Notes: generated from the letters alone by a model not told the origin. Shown: positions 44,159 through 53,449, counted from the first letter of the stretch. The stretch is DNA of 64,000 bases from Streptomyces sp. NBC_01304 (GCF_035975855.1 NZ_CP109055.1:1922001-1986000), one strand, 5' to 3'. Translations and numbers: made by a program.

Positions 44159-45223
44159 GGCGATCCATACCCGCCCCGAGCCGGTGCGCGCGGTCAGCCG
44201 CACGGTGGGTGCCCCGGCGCCCGGGGCGGGGCCGGCGGCCAGGTCGTTGCGTACGCCTCCGGAGCCCGAGTGCGCGTCCACCTCGGCGGCGACGCCGTCG
44301 CGTACCCCGATCCGGATCTCCCCCGAGTTGGTGACGGCGTCCAGGGCGCCGGACACCACACAGTTGACGGCGATCTGGCCGGTGCCGGCGTGCGCGGAGA
44401 CCTCACCTTCGACCGTTCCCACGTCCACGGAGCCGCTGCCGGTCCGCAGGCGTCCGCGCCCGAGCAGATGCCCGGCGGCGATGCTGCCCGAGCCGGTTTC
44501 GAAGGTGGCCTCGCCCTCGGCGCGCTCCAGGTCGAGCGAGCCGGACCCGGTCGTCAGCGCCACGGCGGAGGCGGTGCCGGAGACCGCGATGGAGCCGCTG
44601 CCCGTACGTAAGTTCAGGCTGGAGCGGGCGGGGGCGGTGATGTCGACTGCCAGCGTCGTGGTCCACAGCGGATGCCCCTGCGGTACGCCGATGCGGAGCC
44701 GGCCGCTCTTCTCCTCCAGGGAGATGTCGAGGGCCCCGAGCCCGACCGCGGCACTGCCCGCGGCGACGGCCGCACCGCCCGCGGGCACCGCGCCGTAGCC
44801 CGGCACATAGCCGTGACCGGGCGGCACCGTGCCATACCCGGGAACGTACCCGTGCCCGGGCGGAATCGGCCCGTGCCCCGGCCCCCACGCCCAGCCCGCG
44901 CCCACCCCGGGCACGCCCGCAACGCCGGGGACAGGGGGGACCTGCGGCACACCCGGCACCGGAGGAACCGGCGGCACGGGCACGGGGTGGTGCCCGGGAT
45001 GCCAGCCCCATTGGTAGCCGCCCCGCGGCCACACCCCTCCGTTCGGACAGGCGGGCTGGGCGGACGCGTACCAGCCGGCCCCCGCCCAGACCTCGACCAC
45101 CATCTCTGGCACCTCCGCAAGACGGACGCGGATCTCGCCCACCCCCAGCTCGGCGTCCACATGAACCGGCTCGACGCGGGAGAACGACTCCCGTCGCGGT
45201 GTGCCGGAGCCGAAAGCCACCAT
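44147..45223 (-). CDS. DUF4097-type beta-repeat protein with Gly/Pro-rich insert
   Basis: About 358 residues from ATG 45223 (ATG 45238 possible). N-terminal ~50 residues are a short strand-rich part (FSRVEPVHVDAELGVGEIRV, RLAEVP). Residues ~60-165 are a Pro/Gly/Val/Tyr repeat (PPGHGYVPGYG). The C-terminal ~200 residues are DUF4097 beta-solenoid repeats with recurring TGSGSI/TGSGSL turns (LRTGSGSIAVSG, ALTTGSGSLDLERA, FETGSGSIAAGH, LRTGSGSVDVG). No signal peptide. First gene after a promoter carrying two operator palindromes. Function unknown; the family is often near regulators. Confidence 0.75.
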   Translation of the reverse strand: MVAFGSGTPRRESFSRVEPVHVDAELGVGEIRVRLAEVPEMVVEVWAGAGWYASAQPACPNGGVWPRGGYQWGWHPGHHPVPVPPVPPVPGVPQVPPVPGVAGVPGVGAGWAWGPGHGPIPPGHGYVPGYGTVPPGHGYVPGYGAVPAGGAAVAAGSAAVGLGALDISLEEKSGRLRIGVPQGHPLWTTTLAVDITAPARSSLNLRTGSGSIAVSGTASAVALTTGSGSLDLERAEGEATFETGSGSIAAGHLLGRGRLRTGSGSVDVGTVEGEVSAHAGTGQIAVNCVVSGALDAVTNSGEIRIGVRDGVAAEVDAHSGSGGVRNDLAAGPAPGAGAPTVRLTARTGSGRVWIARAA

Positions 45224-45302
45224 GACCACAGCCCTCATTCCGGGAAGGTCCGCTCCCCCGCGATCTCCTCTTCGGGGCGCGGACACGGTAGAGTCAAACG
45301 AT

Positions 45303-45360
45303 CGGAGGGTTCTCCTCCGAACTCTGCCGTCAGACTATCGGAGGGATTCCCTCCGAACAA
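45303..45360 (-). promoter_or_regulatory. Dual-operator promoter A (DUF4097-SDR1; divergent tetR1)
   Basis: On the minus strand: -35 TTGTTC (45355-45360), 17-bp spacer filled by the perfect palindrome CGGAGGGATTCCCTCCG (45339-45355), -10 TAGTCT (45332-45337). A second palindrome, CGGAGGGTTCTCCTCCG (45303-45319), lies about +6 to +22. Centre-to-centre distance is 36 bp. TAGAGT (45289-45294) on the plus strand is a possible -10 facing tetR1, whose start is at 45372. A bound TetR dimer would block the polymerase at both sites. Confidence 0.75.
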
Positions 45361-45371
45361 GGGGTCTCAGC

Positions 45372-46148
45372 ATGCCGACCGATACACACACGTCAGCGGC
45401 GAAGGCACGCACGCCGGGCACGCCGCCCGACGCGAGCGAAGGGGCGGGGCCGCGGTTCCGTGCCGAGGCGCGGCAGGGCATCCTCGACGCCGCCCGCCTG
45501 GTCTTCCAGGAGGACGGGCACGACGCCCGCCTGGAAGTCATCGCCCGCCGGGCCGGCGTGGGCATCGCGACGCTGTACCGCCGCTTCCCGACGCGCGAGG
45601 ACCTGCTGCGCGAGGTCTGCCTGGACGTCATGCACGACGTCACCGAGGAGACCGCGCGCGCCGAGCAGGAGGAGCCCGACGCCTGGAGCGCCCTGGTGCG
45701 GGTGCTGCACTACTGCGTGTCGACGCACGCGGCGGGCATGCTGCCGGTCGCGGCGGGCCGCTTCCTCAAGACCGAGGAGGTGCTGGGAGCGAGGACGGCG
45801 TACGTCGACGCGCTGTCCGGCCTGCTCGACCGGGCGCGCGCCGAGGGCGCGTTGAAGGCCCAGGTCAACCACGTGGACATCCTGCTGATGCTGGCCCTGA
45901 TCTCCCGGCCGCTGCCCGGCGCGGACGCCGATTTCGCCCAGCAGCTCGCCCATCGCTACCTCGGGCTGCTCATCCCGGCCCTGAGCGCACCGGAGTCGGC
46001 CGAACTGGCCGAACCGCGCCTGGACCAGGACGCGCTGGACGCCCTGTGGAACGGCACGGACGTGGCGGCCGCCCCCGCCGAGCAGACCGGAAAGACCGGC
46101 GCGAAGAGCAAGAAGACACCGGCCCGCCGCGGCAAGCCCAAGGAGTAG
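45372..46148 (+). CDS. TetR-family regulator (copy 1)
   Basis: 258 residues from ATG 45372. N-terminal HTH at ~25-75: ILDAARLVFQEDGHDARLEV then IARRAGVGIATLYRRFPTRE. The ligand domain includes AAGMLPVAAGRFLKTEE and LMLALISRPLPG. It ends in a Lys-rich tail (AKSKKTPARRGKPKE). Closely similar to the regulator at 56.3-57.0 kb along the whole length. Two 17-bp palindromes lie 17-69 bp upstream, so autoregulation and control of the divergent DUF4097-SDR genes are likely. The ligand may be the cluster product or an intermediate (inference). Confidence 0.9.
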   Translation: MPTDTHTSAAKARTPGTPPDASEGAGPRFRAEARQGILDAARLVFQEDGHDARLEVIARRAGVGIATLYRRFPTREDLLREVCLDVMHDVTEETARAEQEEPDAWSALVRVLHYCVSTHAAGMLPVAAGRFLKTEEVLGARTAYVDALSGLLDRARAEGALKAQVNHVDILLMLALISRPLPGADADFAQQLAHRYLGLLIPALSAPESAELAEPRLDQDALDALWNGTDVAAAPAEQTGKTGAKSKKTPARRGKPKE

Positions 46149-46470
46149 GTCCGGCGAGCCAGGCGCGTCGGGGTTCACGACGAACCGGGAAACACGCGCG
46201 CCCCGCCAGGGGCGCGGGGGCCCGGACTTGCCCCGCCAGGGGTGCCGGAGGCTGGACTTGCCCCGCCAGGGGCGCGGGGAACTGCGCGCCCAGCCACGAC
46301 GCACCCGCAGATCCCAACGCCCCTGCGACAGGAAGGCCCGACGGCCCTCCGGCAGGAAGATCAGCCCCTCCGGCGCTTGAGGAGCGGGGGCCCGGGGGCA
46401 GAGCCCCCGCGACCCGAGCCGGGAAAGGCCCAACCGAACGCAGCGCACCAACCCACCGGCAAGCGCACCG
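46149..46470. repeat. Intergenic region with 30-bp tandem repeats and a hairpin element
   Basis: No gene seen. Three units of exactly 30 bp start at 46201, 46231 and 46261, each beginning CCCCGCCAGGGG. Around 46355-46413 a second GC-rich palindromic element (CTCCGGCGCTTGAGGAGCGG then GGGCCCGGGGGCAGAGCCCC) is of a kind common between Streptomyces genes. It lies between convergent tetR1 and hxlR and probably terminates both. Confidence 0.65.
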
Positions 46471-46947
46471 CTACCCGCAAAGCCGCGCCGCGGACCCACT
46501 GTCACCGGTGGCCCACCAACGGGCCAACTCATCGATGCTGCGCAGCAATTCCCGTCCCCGGGCGGTCAGCCCGTACCGCACCCGCACGGGCGACTGCGCC
46601 GTCTCGACCGTGCGGTCCACCAGACCGGAACCCTCCAGGCGGCGCAGCACGCGGGTGAGTTGCTTGCGCTCCACGCCGGTCGCCCGCCCGAGTTCCGCGT
46701 GCCGCCGGCTCTCCGGCCACAGCTCGATCATGATGGCCAGGTCCCACTTGCCCGAGATGACGTCGACCAGCGCACGGGCGGTCGCCAGGTGAGGCGGTGG
46801 CCCGCTCCCGGGGGCCGCACGCTGACCCGTTGCCGTCTGAACCGCTGTCGTCGGAACCGCTGCCGCCTGAACCGCCGCCGCCTGGACAGTTGCCGTGGCC
46901 CCCTGGGCCGTTGCCGTCTGGATCACGCCGCCCGAACTCGCCGTCAC
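46471..46947 (-). CDS. HxlR-family winged-helix regulator
   Basis: 158 residues from GTG 46947 (GGGGAG eight bases upstream); GTG 46953 is possible. The N-terminal ~45 residues are an Ala/Thr/Gln/Val repeat, likely disordered. The rest is a typical HxlR domain: VDVISGKWDLAIMIELWPES, AELGRATGVERKQLTRVLRR, LEGSGLVDRTV, RVRYGLTARGRELL. The usual N-terminal Cys is missing. Divergent from the sugar operon, with two operator palindromes between; it may sense a different signal from the TetR pair. Confidence 0.85.
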   Translation of the reverse strand: MTASSGGVIQTATAQGATATVQAAAVQAAAVPTTAVQTATGQRAAPGSGPPPHLATARALVDVISGKWDLAIMIELWPESRRHAELGRATGVERKQLTRVLRRLEGSGLVDRTVETAQSPVRVRYGLTARGRELLRSIDELARWWATGDSGSAARLCG

Positions 46948-47155
46948 TGTCACGTCTCCCCGTTGCGGACGCCCTGTCGGGCGCGACTGAAAGTGGCCGA
47001 ACTTGACACATTATGTACGTTCAGCATGCATTTATGTCGGGATCCCGGTGCAGTTTTGCCAGCCCTTAACGTCAGGACACTCCTGTACCGCTCGACCCTC
47101 GCACCCTGCCGTCGAGCCCTCAACTGCCCCGCAGTCGGTGGCATTCACTGCCCCC

Positions 47156-47212
47156 TTGTACGGAGGGTAGACCTCCGATAGTGTCGTGACAAGTTCGGAG
47201 GGTTGCCCTCCG
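47156..47212 (+). promoter_or_regulatory. Dual-operator promoter C (sugar methyltransferase-glycosyltransferase-rmlAB)
   Basis: -35 TTGTAC (47156-47161), 17-bp spacer filled by CGGAGGGTAGACCTCCG (47161-47177), -10 TAGTGT (47179-47184). The second palindrome CGGAGGGTTGCCCTCCG (47196-47212) lies about +5 to +21. Centres are 35 bp apart. Same architecture as promoters A and B, so the sugar operon should answer to the same TetR proteins. The first gene starts at 47310, leaving a ~120-base leader. Less GC-rich DNA (46,998-47,040) on the hxlR side may hold its promoter. Confidence 0.78.
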
Positions 47213-47309
47213 ATGCTGCCGTGCCCGCCGTACACCGCTGTACGGCCGCGCACCTCCGGCAGCTTTCCGTCGGGCCGGATCCGGCCGACGTCACTCTCTG
47301 GGGGATTCC

Positions 47310-48674
47310 ATGAGCCACACTCCCGGCTCCTCATTGCCCACAGCCAACTCCCCATCTCCCGCCGCCGATTCCTCAAGGTCCACGGCCGGCCCCGCATCGC
47401 GCGCGGCCGACCACGACGCACTGGAGCGCCTCCTGCTCGCCGCCGGCGCCCGCCCCGAGGACACCCTCCGCGCGGTGCACGAGACCGGAGCCGCCCAAGT
47501 CGTCCGCATCGCCGTGGACGAGTTGATCTCCCGCTGCCTTCCGCACCCCGAACTGCCCGACACTCCGGTGCAGTTCGACCTGCGCCACGAGGACCGCACC
47601 CACAGCCACGTCCTCACCGTCTCCGGCAAAGGCGTGAGCGCGGCACCGGGCCCGGATCCGACGGCACCGATGTGGATCTCGTACGAACTCAGCGACCTGG
47701 TACGCGCCCTGTACGGCCCCGCAGGAGCCCGCGCGGGCCGCACCCGCCGCACCGAACTGCGCCTCGGCCGCGACACCACGGACACGAGCGACCCCGAATC
47801 CTGGATTCGCCGCATGCACCCGGTGTCCGACGCCGTCCAGGTGGTCCTGGCCGCCCTCGAACCCGCACCGCCCGCCCTCGCGGAACTCGCCCTGCGCCAC
47901 CGCACCGACAAGTGGGGCCCCCTGCACTGGTTCACCCCGCACTACGAACGGCACTTCGCCCAGCTGCGCGACGAACCGGTGCGCGTCCTGGAGATCGGCA
48001 TCGGCGGCTACGACCGGGCCGACCTCGGCGGCGGCTCGCTGCGCACCTGGAAGCGGTACTTCCGGCGCGGCCTCATCCACGGCCTCGACATCTTCGACAA
48101 GACCGGCATCGACGAGCCCCGCATCACCACCCTCAAGGGCGACCAGAGCGACCCCGACCTGCTGCGCGACATCGCCGACACCTACGGCCCCTTCGACATC
48201 GTCATCGACGACGGAAGCCACGTCAGCCGCCACGTCATCACCGCACTGACCACGCTCTTCCCCTGCCTGCGGCCCGGCGGCCTGTACGTCGTCGAGGACC
48301 TGCAATGGGCGTACGCCCCCGGCTTCGGCGGCACCCCCGACGACCTTGCCTCGCCACGCGGTTCCACCGGCTTCCTCAAGACCCTGGTGGACGGCCTGCA
48401 CCACGAGGACATCCCGCACCGGGCCGGCCGCCGCCCCGGCTACCTGGCCGAACACGTCGGAGCCGTGCACTTCTACCGCGGCATCGCCTTCCTGGAGAAG
48501 GCGGCCAACTCCGAGGGCGCGATACCCCCGTGGATCCCCCGCTCCGCGGTCCCGCCCGTCGAGGACGCCGCGCATACCGAGGACGACGCACACACCGGGG
48601 ACGACACGCATACCGGGGACGACGCGCAGGCAGCGGCCGACAGCCCCTGGCCCCCACCCGGCAACGGCCACTGA
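47310..48674 (+). CDS. Deoxysugar O-methyltransferase (MycE/SpnI/ElmM-type)
   Basis: 454 residues from ATG 47310 with GGGGGA upstream. The N-terminal ~190 residues form the helper domain of this family. The catalytic domain is unmistakable: TDKWGPLHWFTPHYERHFAQ, VRVLEIGIGGYDRADLGGGS, GDQSDPDLLRDIADTYGPFD, IVIDDGSHVSRHVITALTTL and LYVVEDLQWAYAPGFGG (DDGSH and ED are the Mg ligands). Relatives methylate rhamnose or 6-deoxyallose hydroxyls after transfer to the aglycone. The C-terminus has a His/Thr/Asp repeat (EDDAHTGDDTHTGDD). First gene of the operator-controlled operon. Confidence 0.88.
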   Translation: MSHTPGSSLPTANSPSPAADSSRSTAGPASRAADHDALERLLLAAGARPEDTLRAVHETGAAQVVRIAVDELISRCLPHPELPDTPVQFDLRHEDRTHSHVLTVSGKGVSAAPGPDPTAPMWISYELSDLVRALYGPAGARAGRTRRTELRLGRDTTDTSDPESWIRRMHPVSDAVQVVLAALEPAPPALAELALRHRTDKWGPLHWFTPHYERHFAQLRDEPVRVLEIGIGGYDRADLGGGSLRTWKRYFRRGLIHGLDIFDKTGIDEPRITTLKGDQSDPDLLRDIADTYGPFDIVIDDGSHVSRHVITALTTLFPCLRPGGLYVVEDLQWAYAPGFGGTPDDLASPRGSTGFLKTLVDGLHHEDIPHRAGRRPGYLAEHVGAVHFYRGIAFLEKAANSEGAIPPWIPRSAVPPVEDAAHTEDDAHTGDDTHTGDDAQAAADSPWPPPGNGH

Positions 48675-48691
48675 GGCGGCGGGAGTTCACC

Positions 48692-49816
48692 GTGCGCGTG
48701 CTGTTCACCATGCCCAAGGGGCTCGGTCACGTCTTCCCGCTGGTCTCCACCGCCCACGCCCTCATGGGCGCGGGCCACGACGTCCTGTTCGCCACCGCCG
48801 ACGCCGAACGCGCCGCCCGCGCCGGGCTGACCTGCGTCGACGTGGCACCACCCGGAATCGACTCCGTCTACTACGACTTCATGCGCGAACGCGGCGTGGG
48901 CTTCGACCTCGGCATGACCGGACCCGACAGCGACATCGGCCTGTACGCCGAGATGTTCGCCGCCGTCTCCGACGCCCTCACCGACCGGGCCGTCACCGCC
49001 GCTCTCGCCTGGCGGCCCGACCTCGTCGTGCACACCCCGTCCCAGGGTGCGGGGCCGCTGCTCGCGGCCCGGCTCGGCGTACCGGCCGTCGAACACGGCA
49101 TCGGGCCCGGCGAGTTGCCCGGCCTGGACGCCGCCCTCTTCACCCACCTCTCCCCCGCCTACCGCCGGCACGGCCTGACCGGGCCGCCGCCCCCGCCCGC
49201 CGCCCGACTGACCGTCGCACCGCCGAGCCTGTCCGGCCCGGGACCGTCAGACCTCGTGATGCGCTACGTCCCCTACAACGGCGGCGGCCACCTCCCCGCC
49301 TGGCTCCTCACTCCCCCGCCCCGGCCCCGGATCGCCGTGACCCTCGGCACCGTACTGCCGCTGTTCGGCGGCCTGAAGCCACTGCGGCGCCTGGCCGAGT
49401 CGGCGGCCCGCCACGACCTCGAACTCGTCCTCGCCACCGGCGACGCGAGCCCCGACGGCCTCGGCCCGGTTCCGCAGAACGTGCGCGTCGCGGGCTGGGT
49501 GCCGCTCGGCCCGCTCCTGCGCACCTGCGCCGCGCTCGTCCACCACGGCGGCTCCGGCACCACCATGACGGGCCTGGTCGCCGGGGTGCCGCAGCTCATC
49601 ATGCCGTCGGGCGCCGACCAGTTCACCGGCGCCGAGGCGGTACGCGCCCGGGGAGCGGGCCACGTCGCCGCCCTCGACGACCTGGACATCGGGCGCGTAC
49701 GCGACCTCCTCGACGACGAAGCCACCCGCAAGGCGGCCCTCGACGTCCGCGACGAGATCACCCGCCTGCCCAGCCCCGCCGACCTCGTCAACAACCTTCT
49801 TGATCTGCTGACTTGA
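48692..49816 (+). CDS. GT1-family glycosyltransferase
   Basis: 374 residues from GTG 48692 (GGGAG upstream), 17 bp after the methyltransferase gene. GT-B fold: N-terminal VLFTMPKGLGHVFPLVSTAH, and the nucleotide-sugar motif VRVAGWVPLGPLLRTCAALV followed by HHGGSGTTMTG, typical of antibiotic glycosyltransferases. It should transfer the dTDP-deoxysugar made by the adjacent rml genes to the polyketide. No activator (P450-like DesVIII) gene is present. Confidence 0.9.
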   Translation: MRVLFTMPKGLGHVFPLVSTAHALMGAGHDVLFATADAERAARAGLTCVDVAPPGIDSVYYDFMRERGVGFDLGMTGPDSDIGLYAEMFAAVSDALTDRAVTAALAWRPDLVVHTPSQGAGPLLAARLGVPAVEHGIGPGELPGLDAALFTHLSPAYRRHGLTGPPPPPAARLTVAPPSLSGPGPSDLVMRYVPYNGGGHLPAWLLTPPPRPRIAVTLGTVLPLFGGLKPLRRLAESAARHDLELVLATGDASPDGLGPVPQNVRVAGWVPLGPLLRTCAALVHHGGSGTTMTGLVAGVPQLIMPSGADQFTGAEAVRARGAGHVAALDDLDIGRVRDLLDDEATRKAALDVRDEITRLPSPADLVNNLLDLLT

Positions 49817-49844
49817 CCTTCTGACTTGCGACCAAGGACTGCTG

Positions 49845-50903
49845 ATGAAAGCGCTACTGCTCGCAGGAGGGGCAGGCACCCGCCTGCGCCCGCTGACCCA
49901 CACCATGTCCAAGCAGCTCGTGCCCATCGCCAACAAACCCGTCCTGCTGCACGCCCTCGACAACCTGCGCGACGCCGGCATCACCGAGGTCGGCGTCATC
50001 GTCGGACCGCACGGCGACGACGTACGCACCCTCGTGGGCGACGGCACACGGCTCGGCCTGCAGATCACCTGCATTCCGCAGGAAGAACCGCTCGGCCTCG
50101 CCCACTGCGTACTGATCTCCCAAGACTTCCTCGGCCGGGACGACTTCGTCATGTACCTGGGCGACAACGTGGTCCTCGGCGGCGTCGCCCACCTGCTCAA
50201 ACAGTTCCGCGAACGACGCCCGGACGCCATGGTCATGGTGAGCGAGGTCGACGATCCCAGCCGCTACGGCGTCGCCGTCCTCGGCGCCGACGGACGCGTC
50301 TGCGCCGTCGCGGAAAAGCCCCGGCTCGCACCGTCCCGGCTCGCACTCGTCGGCACGTACGTCTTCGGCCCCTCGATCCACCGCGCGGTGCGGGCCATCG
50401 GACCCAGTGCGCGCGGCGAGTGGGAGATCACCGACGCGATCGGCTGGCTGATCGCCCGCGGGCGCGAGGTGCGCGCCGACGTGTTCACCGGCTTCTGGCG
50501 CGACACCGGCGTCATCGAAGGGCTCCTCGACTGCAACCGGGAACTCCTCAGGACGCTGCCGCACAGCATCGAGGGGTACGTCGACACCGCCAGCGAACTC
50601 GTCGGCGACGTCGTGGTGGAACCCGGCGCCGTCATCAGCCGATCCCGGGTCGTCGGCCCGACGGTGATCGGCGCGGGCAGCACCGTCGTCGACAGCGAGA
50701 TAGGTCCGTACACCGCGGTCGGGACGGGCTGTGAAGTGCGTGCCACGCACGTCGAGGACTCCATCGTGATGGACGGCGCCACCCTGCACGAGGTGCGTTC
50801 CGTCGCCCGCTCCGTCATCGGCCGGCACAGCAGGGTGCATTCGGCGCCGGCCGCCCGCCTGATCGTCGGCGACCACAGCCGGGTGGCGGTGGTGTGCCCA
50901 TGA
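49845..50903 (+). CDS. rmlA: Glucose-1-phosphate thymidylyltransferase (long form)
   Basis: 352 residues from ATG 49845. Nucleotidyltransferase domain: LLAGGAGTRLRPLTHTMSKQ, VMYLGDNVVLGG, VAEKPRLAPSRLALVGTYVF, TGFWRDTGVIEGLLD. The extra ~100 C-terminal residues are left-handed beta-helix repeats (VVGPTVIGAGSTVVDSEIGP), as in StrD-type secondary-metabolism enzymes. Makes dTDP-glucose, first step of deoxysugar synthesis. Its stop overlaps the rmlB start (ATGA). Confidence 0.92.
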   Translation: MKALLLAGGAGTRLRPLTHTMSKQLVPIANKPVLLHALDNLRDAGITEVGVIVGPHGDDVRTLVGDGTRLGLQITCIPQEEPLGLAHCVLISQDFLGRDDFVMYLGDNVVLGGVAHLLKQFRERRPDAMVMVSEVDDPSRYGVAVLGADGRVCAVAEKPRLAPSRLALVGTYVFGPSIHRAVRAIGPSARGEWEITDAIGWLIARGREVRADVFTGFWRDTGVIEGLLDCNRELLRTLPHSIEGYVDTASELVGDVVVEPGAVISRSRVVGPTVIGAGSTVVDSEIGPYTAVGTGCEVRATHVEDSIVMDGATLHEVRSVARSVIGRHSRVHSAPAARLIVGDHSRVAVVCP

Positions 50904-51874
50904 ACCTCCTGGTCACCGGGGGCGCGGGCTTCATCGGTTCGGCCTTCGTACGCGGCCTGCTCGACGGCCGGCACCCCGGCCACGAGCGCGCCGAGGTCAC
51001 CGTCCTCGACAAACTGACGTACGCGGGCAACCCGGCGAACCTGCCCCTCGACCACCCCCGGCTGCGCTTCGTACAAGGCGATCTGTGCGACGCACGCCTG
51101 GTCGACGAGCTGCTGCCCGGACACGAGGCCGTGGTCCACTTCGCCGCGGAATCGCACGTCGACCGCTCCCTGCTCGGCGCCGAACAGTTCGTGCTCTCCA
51201 ACGTCCTCGGCACCCATCACCTCCTGGAGGCGAGCGCCCGCCACGCCGTCGCCCGCGTCGTGCACGTCTCCACCGACGAGGTGTACGGCTCGACCGCCAC
51301 CGGCGCCTGGGACGAGCAGTGCCCGCTCGCCCCCACCTCGCCGTACGCGGTCACCAAAGCCGCGAGCGATCTCTTCGCCCAGAGCCACTGGCGCACCTCG
51401 GGCCTGGAGGTCGTCACCACCCGGTGCAGCAACAACTACGGACCCCGCCAACACCCGGAAAAACTCATCCCACGCTTCGTCACGACCCTGCTCGACGGCG
51501 GTCAAGTCCCCTTGTACGGCGACGGATTGCACGTACGCGAATGGCTGCACGTCGAGGACCACTGCCACGCCCTGCGCCTCGTCCTGGACAAGGGCAGGCC
51601 CGGCGAGGTCTACCACGTCGGCGGCGGCACCGAACTGACCAACCGCGACCTCACGACCCGGCTCCTCGACCTGTGCGGCGCCGACCGGGCCAGCGTGCGG
51701 CACGTCCCCGACCGCAAGGGACACGACCGGCGCTACGCCCTGGACGACACCAAACTCCGCGAAGAACTCGGCTACCGACCCGAGGTCGACTTCGACGAAG
51801 GACTCGCCGCCGTCGTGGACTGGTACCGCGACAACCGCGACTGGTGGCAGCCCCGGCACCCGCCTGAGAGCTGA
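50900..51874 (+). CDS. rmlB: dTDP-glucose 4,6-dehydratase
   Basis: 324 residues from ATG 50900 (overlap with rmlA). SDR-extended: LLVTGGAGFIGSAFVRGLLD, VHFAAESHVDRSLLGAEQFV, STDEVYGS, SPYAVTKAASDLF (catalytic Tyr and Lys), NNYGPRQHPEKLIPRFVTTL. Converts dTDP-glucose to dTDP-4-keto-6-deoxyglucose. Last gene of the rightward operon; converges with rmlC 31 bp away. Confidence 0.94.
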   Translation: MNLLVTGGAGFIGSAFVRGLLDGRHPGHERAEVTVLDKLTYAGNPANLPLDHPRLRFVQGDLCDARLVDELLPGHEAVVHFAAESHVDRSLLGAEQFVLSNVLGTHHLLEASARHAVARVVHVSTDEVYGSTATGAWDEQCPLAPTSPYAVTKAASDLFAQSHWRTSGLEVVTTRCSNNYGPRQHPEKLIPRFVTTLLDGGQVPLYGDGLHVREWLHVEDHCHALRLVLDKGRPGEVYHVGGGTELTNRDLTTRLLDLCGADRASVRHVPDRKGHDRRYALDDTKLREELGYRPEVDFDEGLAAVVDWYRDNRDWWQPRHPPES

Positions 51875-51905
51875 ACTGCCCCCGCCCACCCCCTTGTTCA
51901 GGCCC

Positions 51906-52496
51906 TCAGGGAACGAGGGGGCGGGCCCGCGCGCACTCGGCGTACGACGGAAGCAGCCCCTCGCGCTCCGCCTGCGCGAGGGAAACCGCGAGCGTGTCCC
52001 GCGCCGAGAGCACGGGAGCGAGACCCTGCCGCCAGCCGATGCCCAGGTCCGCATCGAGCGGATCGATGCCGCGCTCGCGCTCCGGGTCGTAGGACGCCGA
52101 GCACAGATAGAGCACGGTCGCCTCGTCGGTGAGCGCCTGGAAGGCGTGCCCGAGCCCCTCCGACAGAAACACCGCACGCCGATTGACCTCGCTGAGCTCC
52201 ACGGTCTCCCAGGCCCCGAAGGTGGGCGAGCCGACCCGGACGTCGACCACGGCGTCCAGAACCGCACCGCGCAGGCACATGACGTACTTCCCCTGCCCTG
52301 GCGGCACATCGGCGTAGTGCACCCCACGGATGACGCCCTGCCGGGACACCGAGCAGTTCACCTGCTCCACCGGAAGATCCCGGCCGGTCACCGTGCGCAC
52401 CTGCGGACTCCGGAACGTCTCGTGGAAGCTGCCGCGCTCGTCGTGAAAGACCCGGGCGTCGTACGACCACGCGCCTTCGATGGAAAGGGGCTTCAT
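51906..52496 (-). CDS. rmlC: dTDP-4-dehydrorhamnose 3,5-epimerase
   Basis: 196 residues from ATG 52496, two bases after the rmlD stop, with GGAG upstream. Cupin-like RmlC features: VFHDERGSFHETFRSPQV, QGVIRGVHYADVPPGQGKYV (catalytic His), VFLSEGLGHAFQALTDEATV, YDPERERGIDPLDADLGIGW. Epimerises C3 and C5 toward L-rhamnose. A 3- or 5-mono-epimerase cannot be excluded, but the neighbouring RmlD supports L-rhamnose. Confidence 0.88.
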   Translation of the reverse strand: MKPLSIEGAWSYDARVFHDERGSFHETFRSPQVRTVTGRDLPVEQVNCSVSRQGVIRGVHYADVPPGQGKYVMCLRGAVLDAVVDVRVGSPTFGAWETVELSEVNRRAVFLSEGLGHAFQALTDEATVLYLCSASYDPERERGIDPLDADLGIGWRQGLAPVLSARDTLAVSLAQAEREGLLPSYAECARARPLVP

Positions 52497-52498
52497 GC

Positions 52499-53449
52499 TC
52501 AGCACTCCGTTCGGTGGGGTGTGCGGGCGCCTACCGGCTCGCCCGCCGCCGCGAGCAGCTCCCTGCGCAGCGGACCGGACGGATCACCCGGCCTGCCCAG
52601 CGCCTCGGCCAGGGCCGCGTGCCAGTGCCGGGGCGGGCCAAGGCGGGCCCGCGCCCAGGCATCGTGGGAAAGCACGCTCCAAATCGGCCGCGGCGCGCGC
52701 CTGTTGAGGCATTCGGACGAGACGGCGGCGACCAGTCCGGGGTCGGCGCCCAGCAGCCGGTAGATCTCGCGCGCGAAGGTGTGCCAGGTGGCGAAGCCGC
52801 AGCTGGTGGCGTGGAAGATGCCGCGGGCACGGTGGGCCGGCGCGGCGGCCAGCGCGGCAATCCGATCGGCGACGTCGACGGTCCAGGTGGGCTGGCCGTA
52901 CTGGTCCGCCACGACCTCCACCGGCCGCCCCGCCAGCGCCGAACCAGCCATCGTGCGCACGAAGTTGGGCCCTCCCGCGCCGTACAGCCAGCCGGTGCGC
53001 ACGATCGCCGAGGACAACGGGAGCAAGGTGCGCACGGCCCGCTCGCCCGCGAGTTTGGTACGGCCGTAGGCGGTACGCGGGTCCGGCTCGGCATGCTCGG
53101 GCATGGGGGTGCCCACGTCGGCGGGGGTGCCGTGGAAGACGTAGTCGGTCGAGACGTGAATGAGCCGGGCCCGTACCTGCCCACAGGCCGCGGCGAGATG
53201 AGCGGGACCCCGCCCGTTCACGGCGAGCGCCGCCCGCTCCTCACGCTCCGCGCGATCGACGGCCGTCCAGGCGGCGCAGTTGACGACCACGTCGGGCCGC
53301 CGGTCGAGCAGCGCCGTACGAACGGCCCGCCGGTCCGTGATGTCGAGGCTGCCCCGACCGGTCGGCAACACCAGGGCACCGCCCTCGGTGAGCCGGGCAC
53401 ACACCTGCCGGCCGAGCATGCCGTCGGCCCCGGTGACCAACACGCGCAT
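52499..53449 (-). CDS. rmlD: dTDP-4-dehydrorhamnose reductase
   Basis: 316 residues from ATG 53449 with GGGAG upstream (an N-terminal extension in frame is not supported). RmlD motifs: VLVTGADGMLGRQVCARLTE, VVNCAAWTAVDRAE, STDYVFHGT, TAYGRTKLAGERAVR (Tyr-Lys pair), VRTGWLYG, DQYGQPTWTVDVADRIAAL. Reduces the C4 ketone to dTDP-L-rhamnose with NAD(P)H. With rmlA, rmlB and rmlC the complete pathway is present. Confidence 0.92.
   Translation of the reverse strand: MRVLVTGADGMLGRQVCARLTEGGALVLPTGRGSLDITDRRAVRTALLDRRPDVVVNCAAWTAVDRAEREERAALAVNGRGPAHLAAACGQVRARLIHVSTDYVFHGTPADVGTPMPEHAEPDPRTAYGRTKLAGERAVRTLLPLSSAIVRTGWLYGAGGPNFVRTMAGSALAGRPVEVVADQYGQPTWTVDVADRIAALAAAPAHRARGIFHATSCGFATWHTFAREIYRLLGADPGLVAAVSSECLNRRAPRPIWSVLSHDAWARARLGPPRHWHAALAEALGRPGDPSGPLRRELLAAAGEPVGARTPHRTEC

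Noticed and set aside
46201..46290. CRISPR-like 30-bp periodic repeat
   Set aside because: Three tandem units without spacers; matches the GC-rich intergenic repeats usual in Streptomyces.
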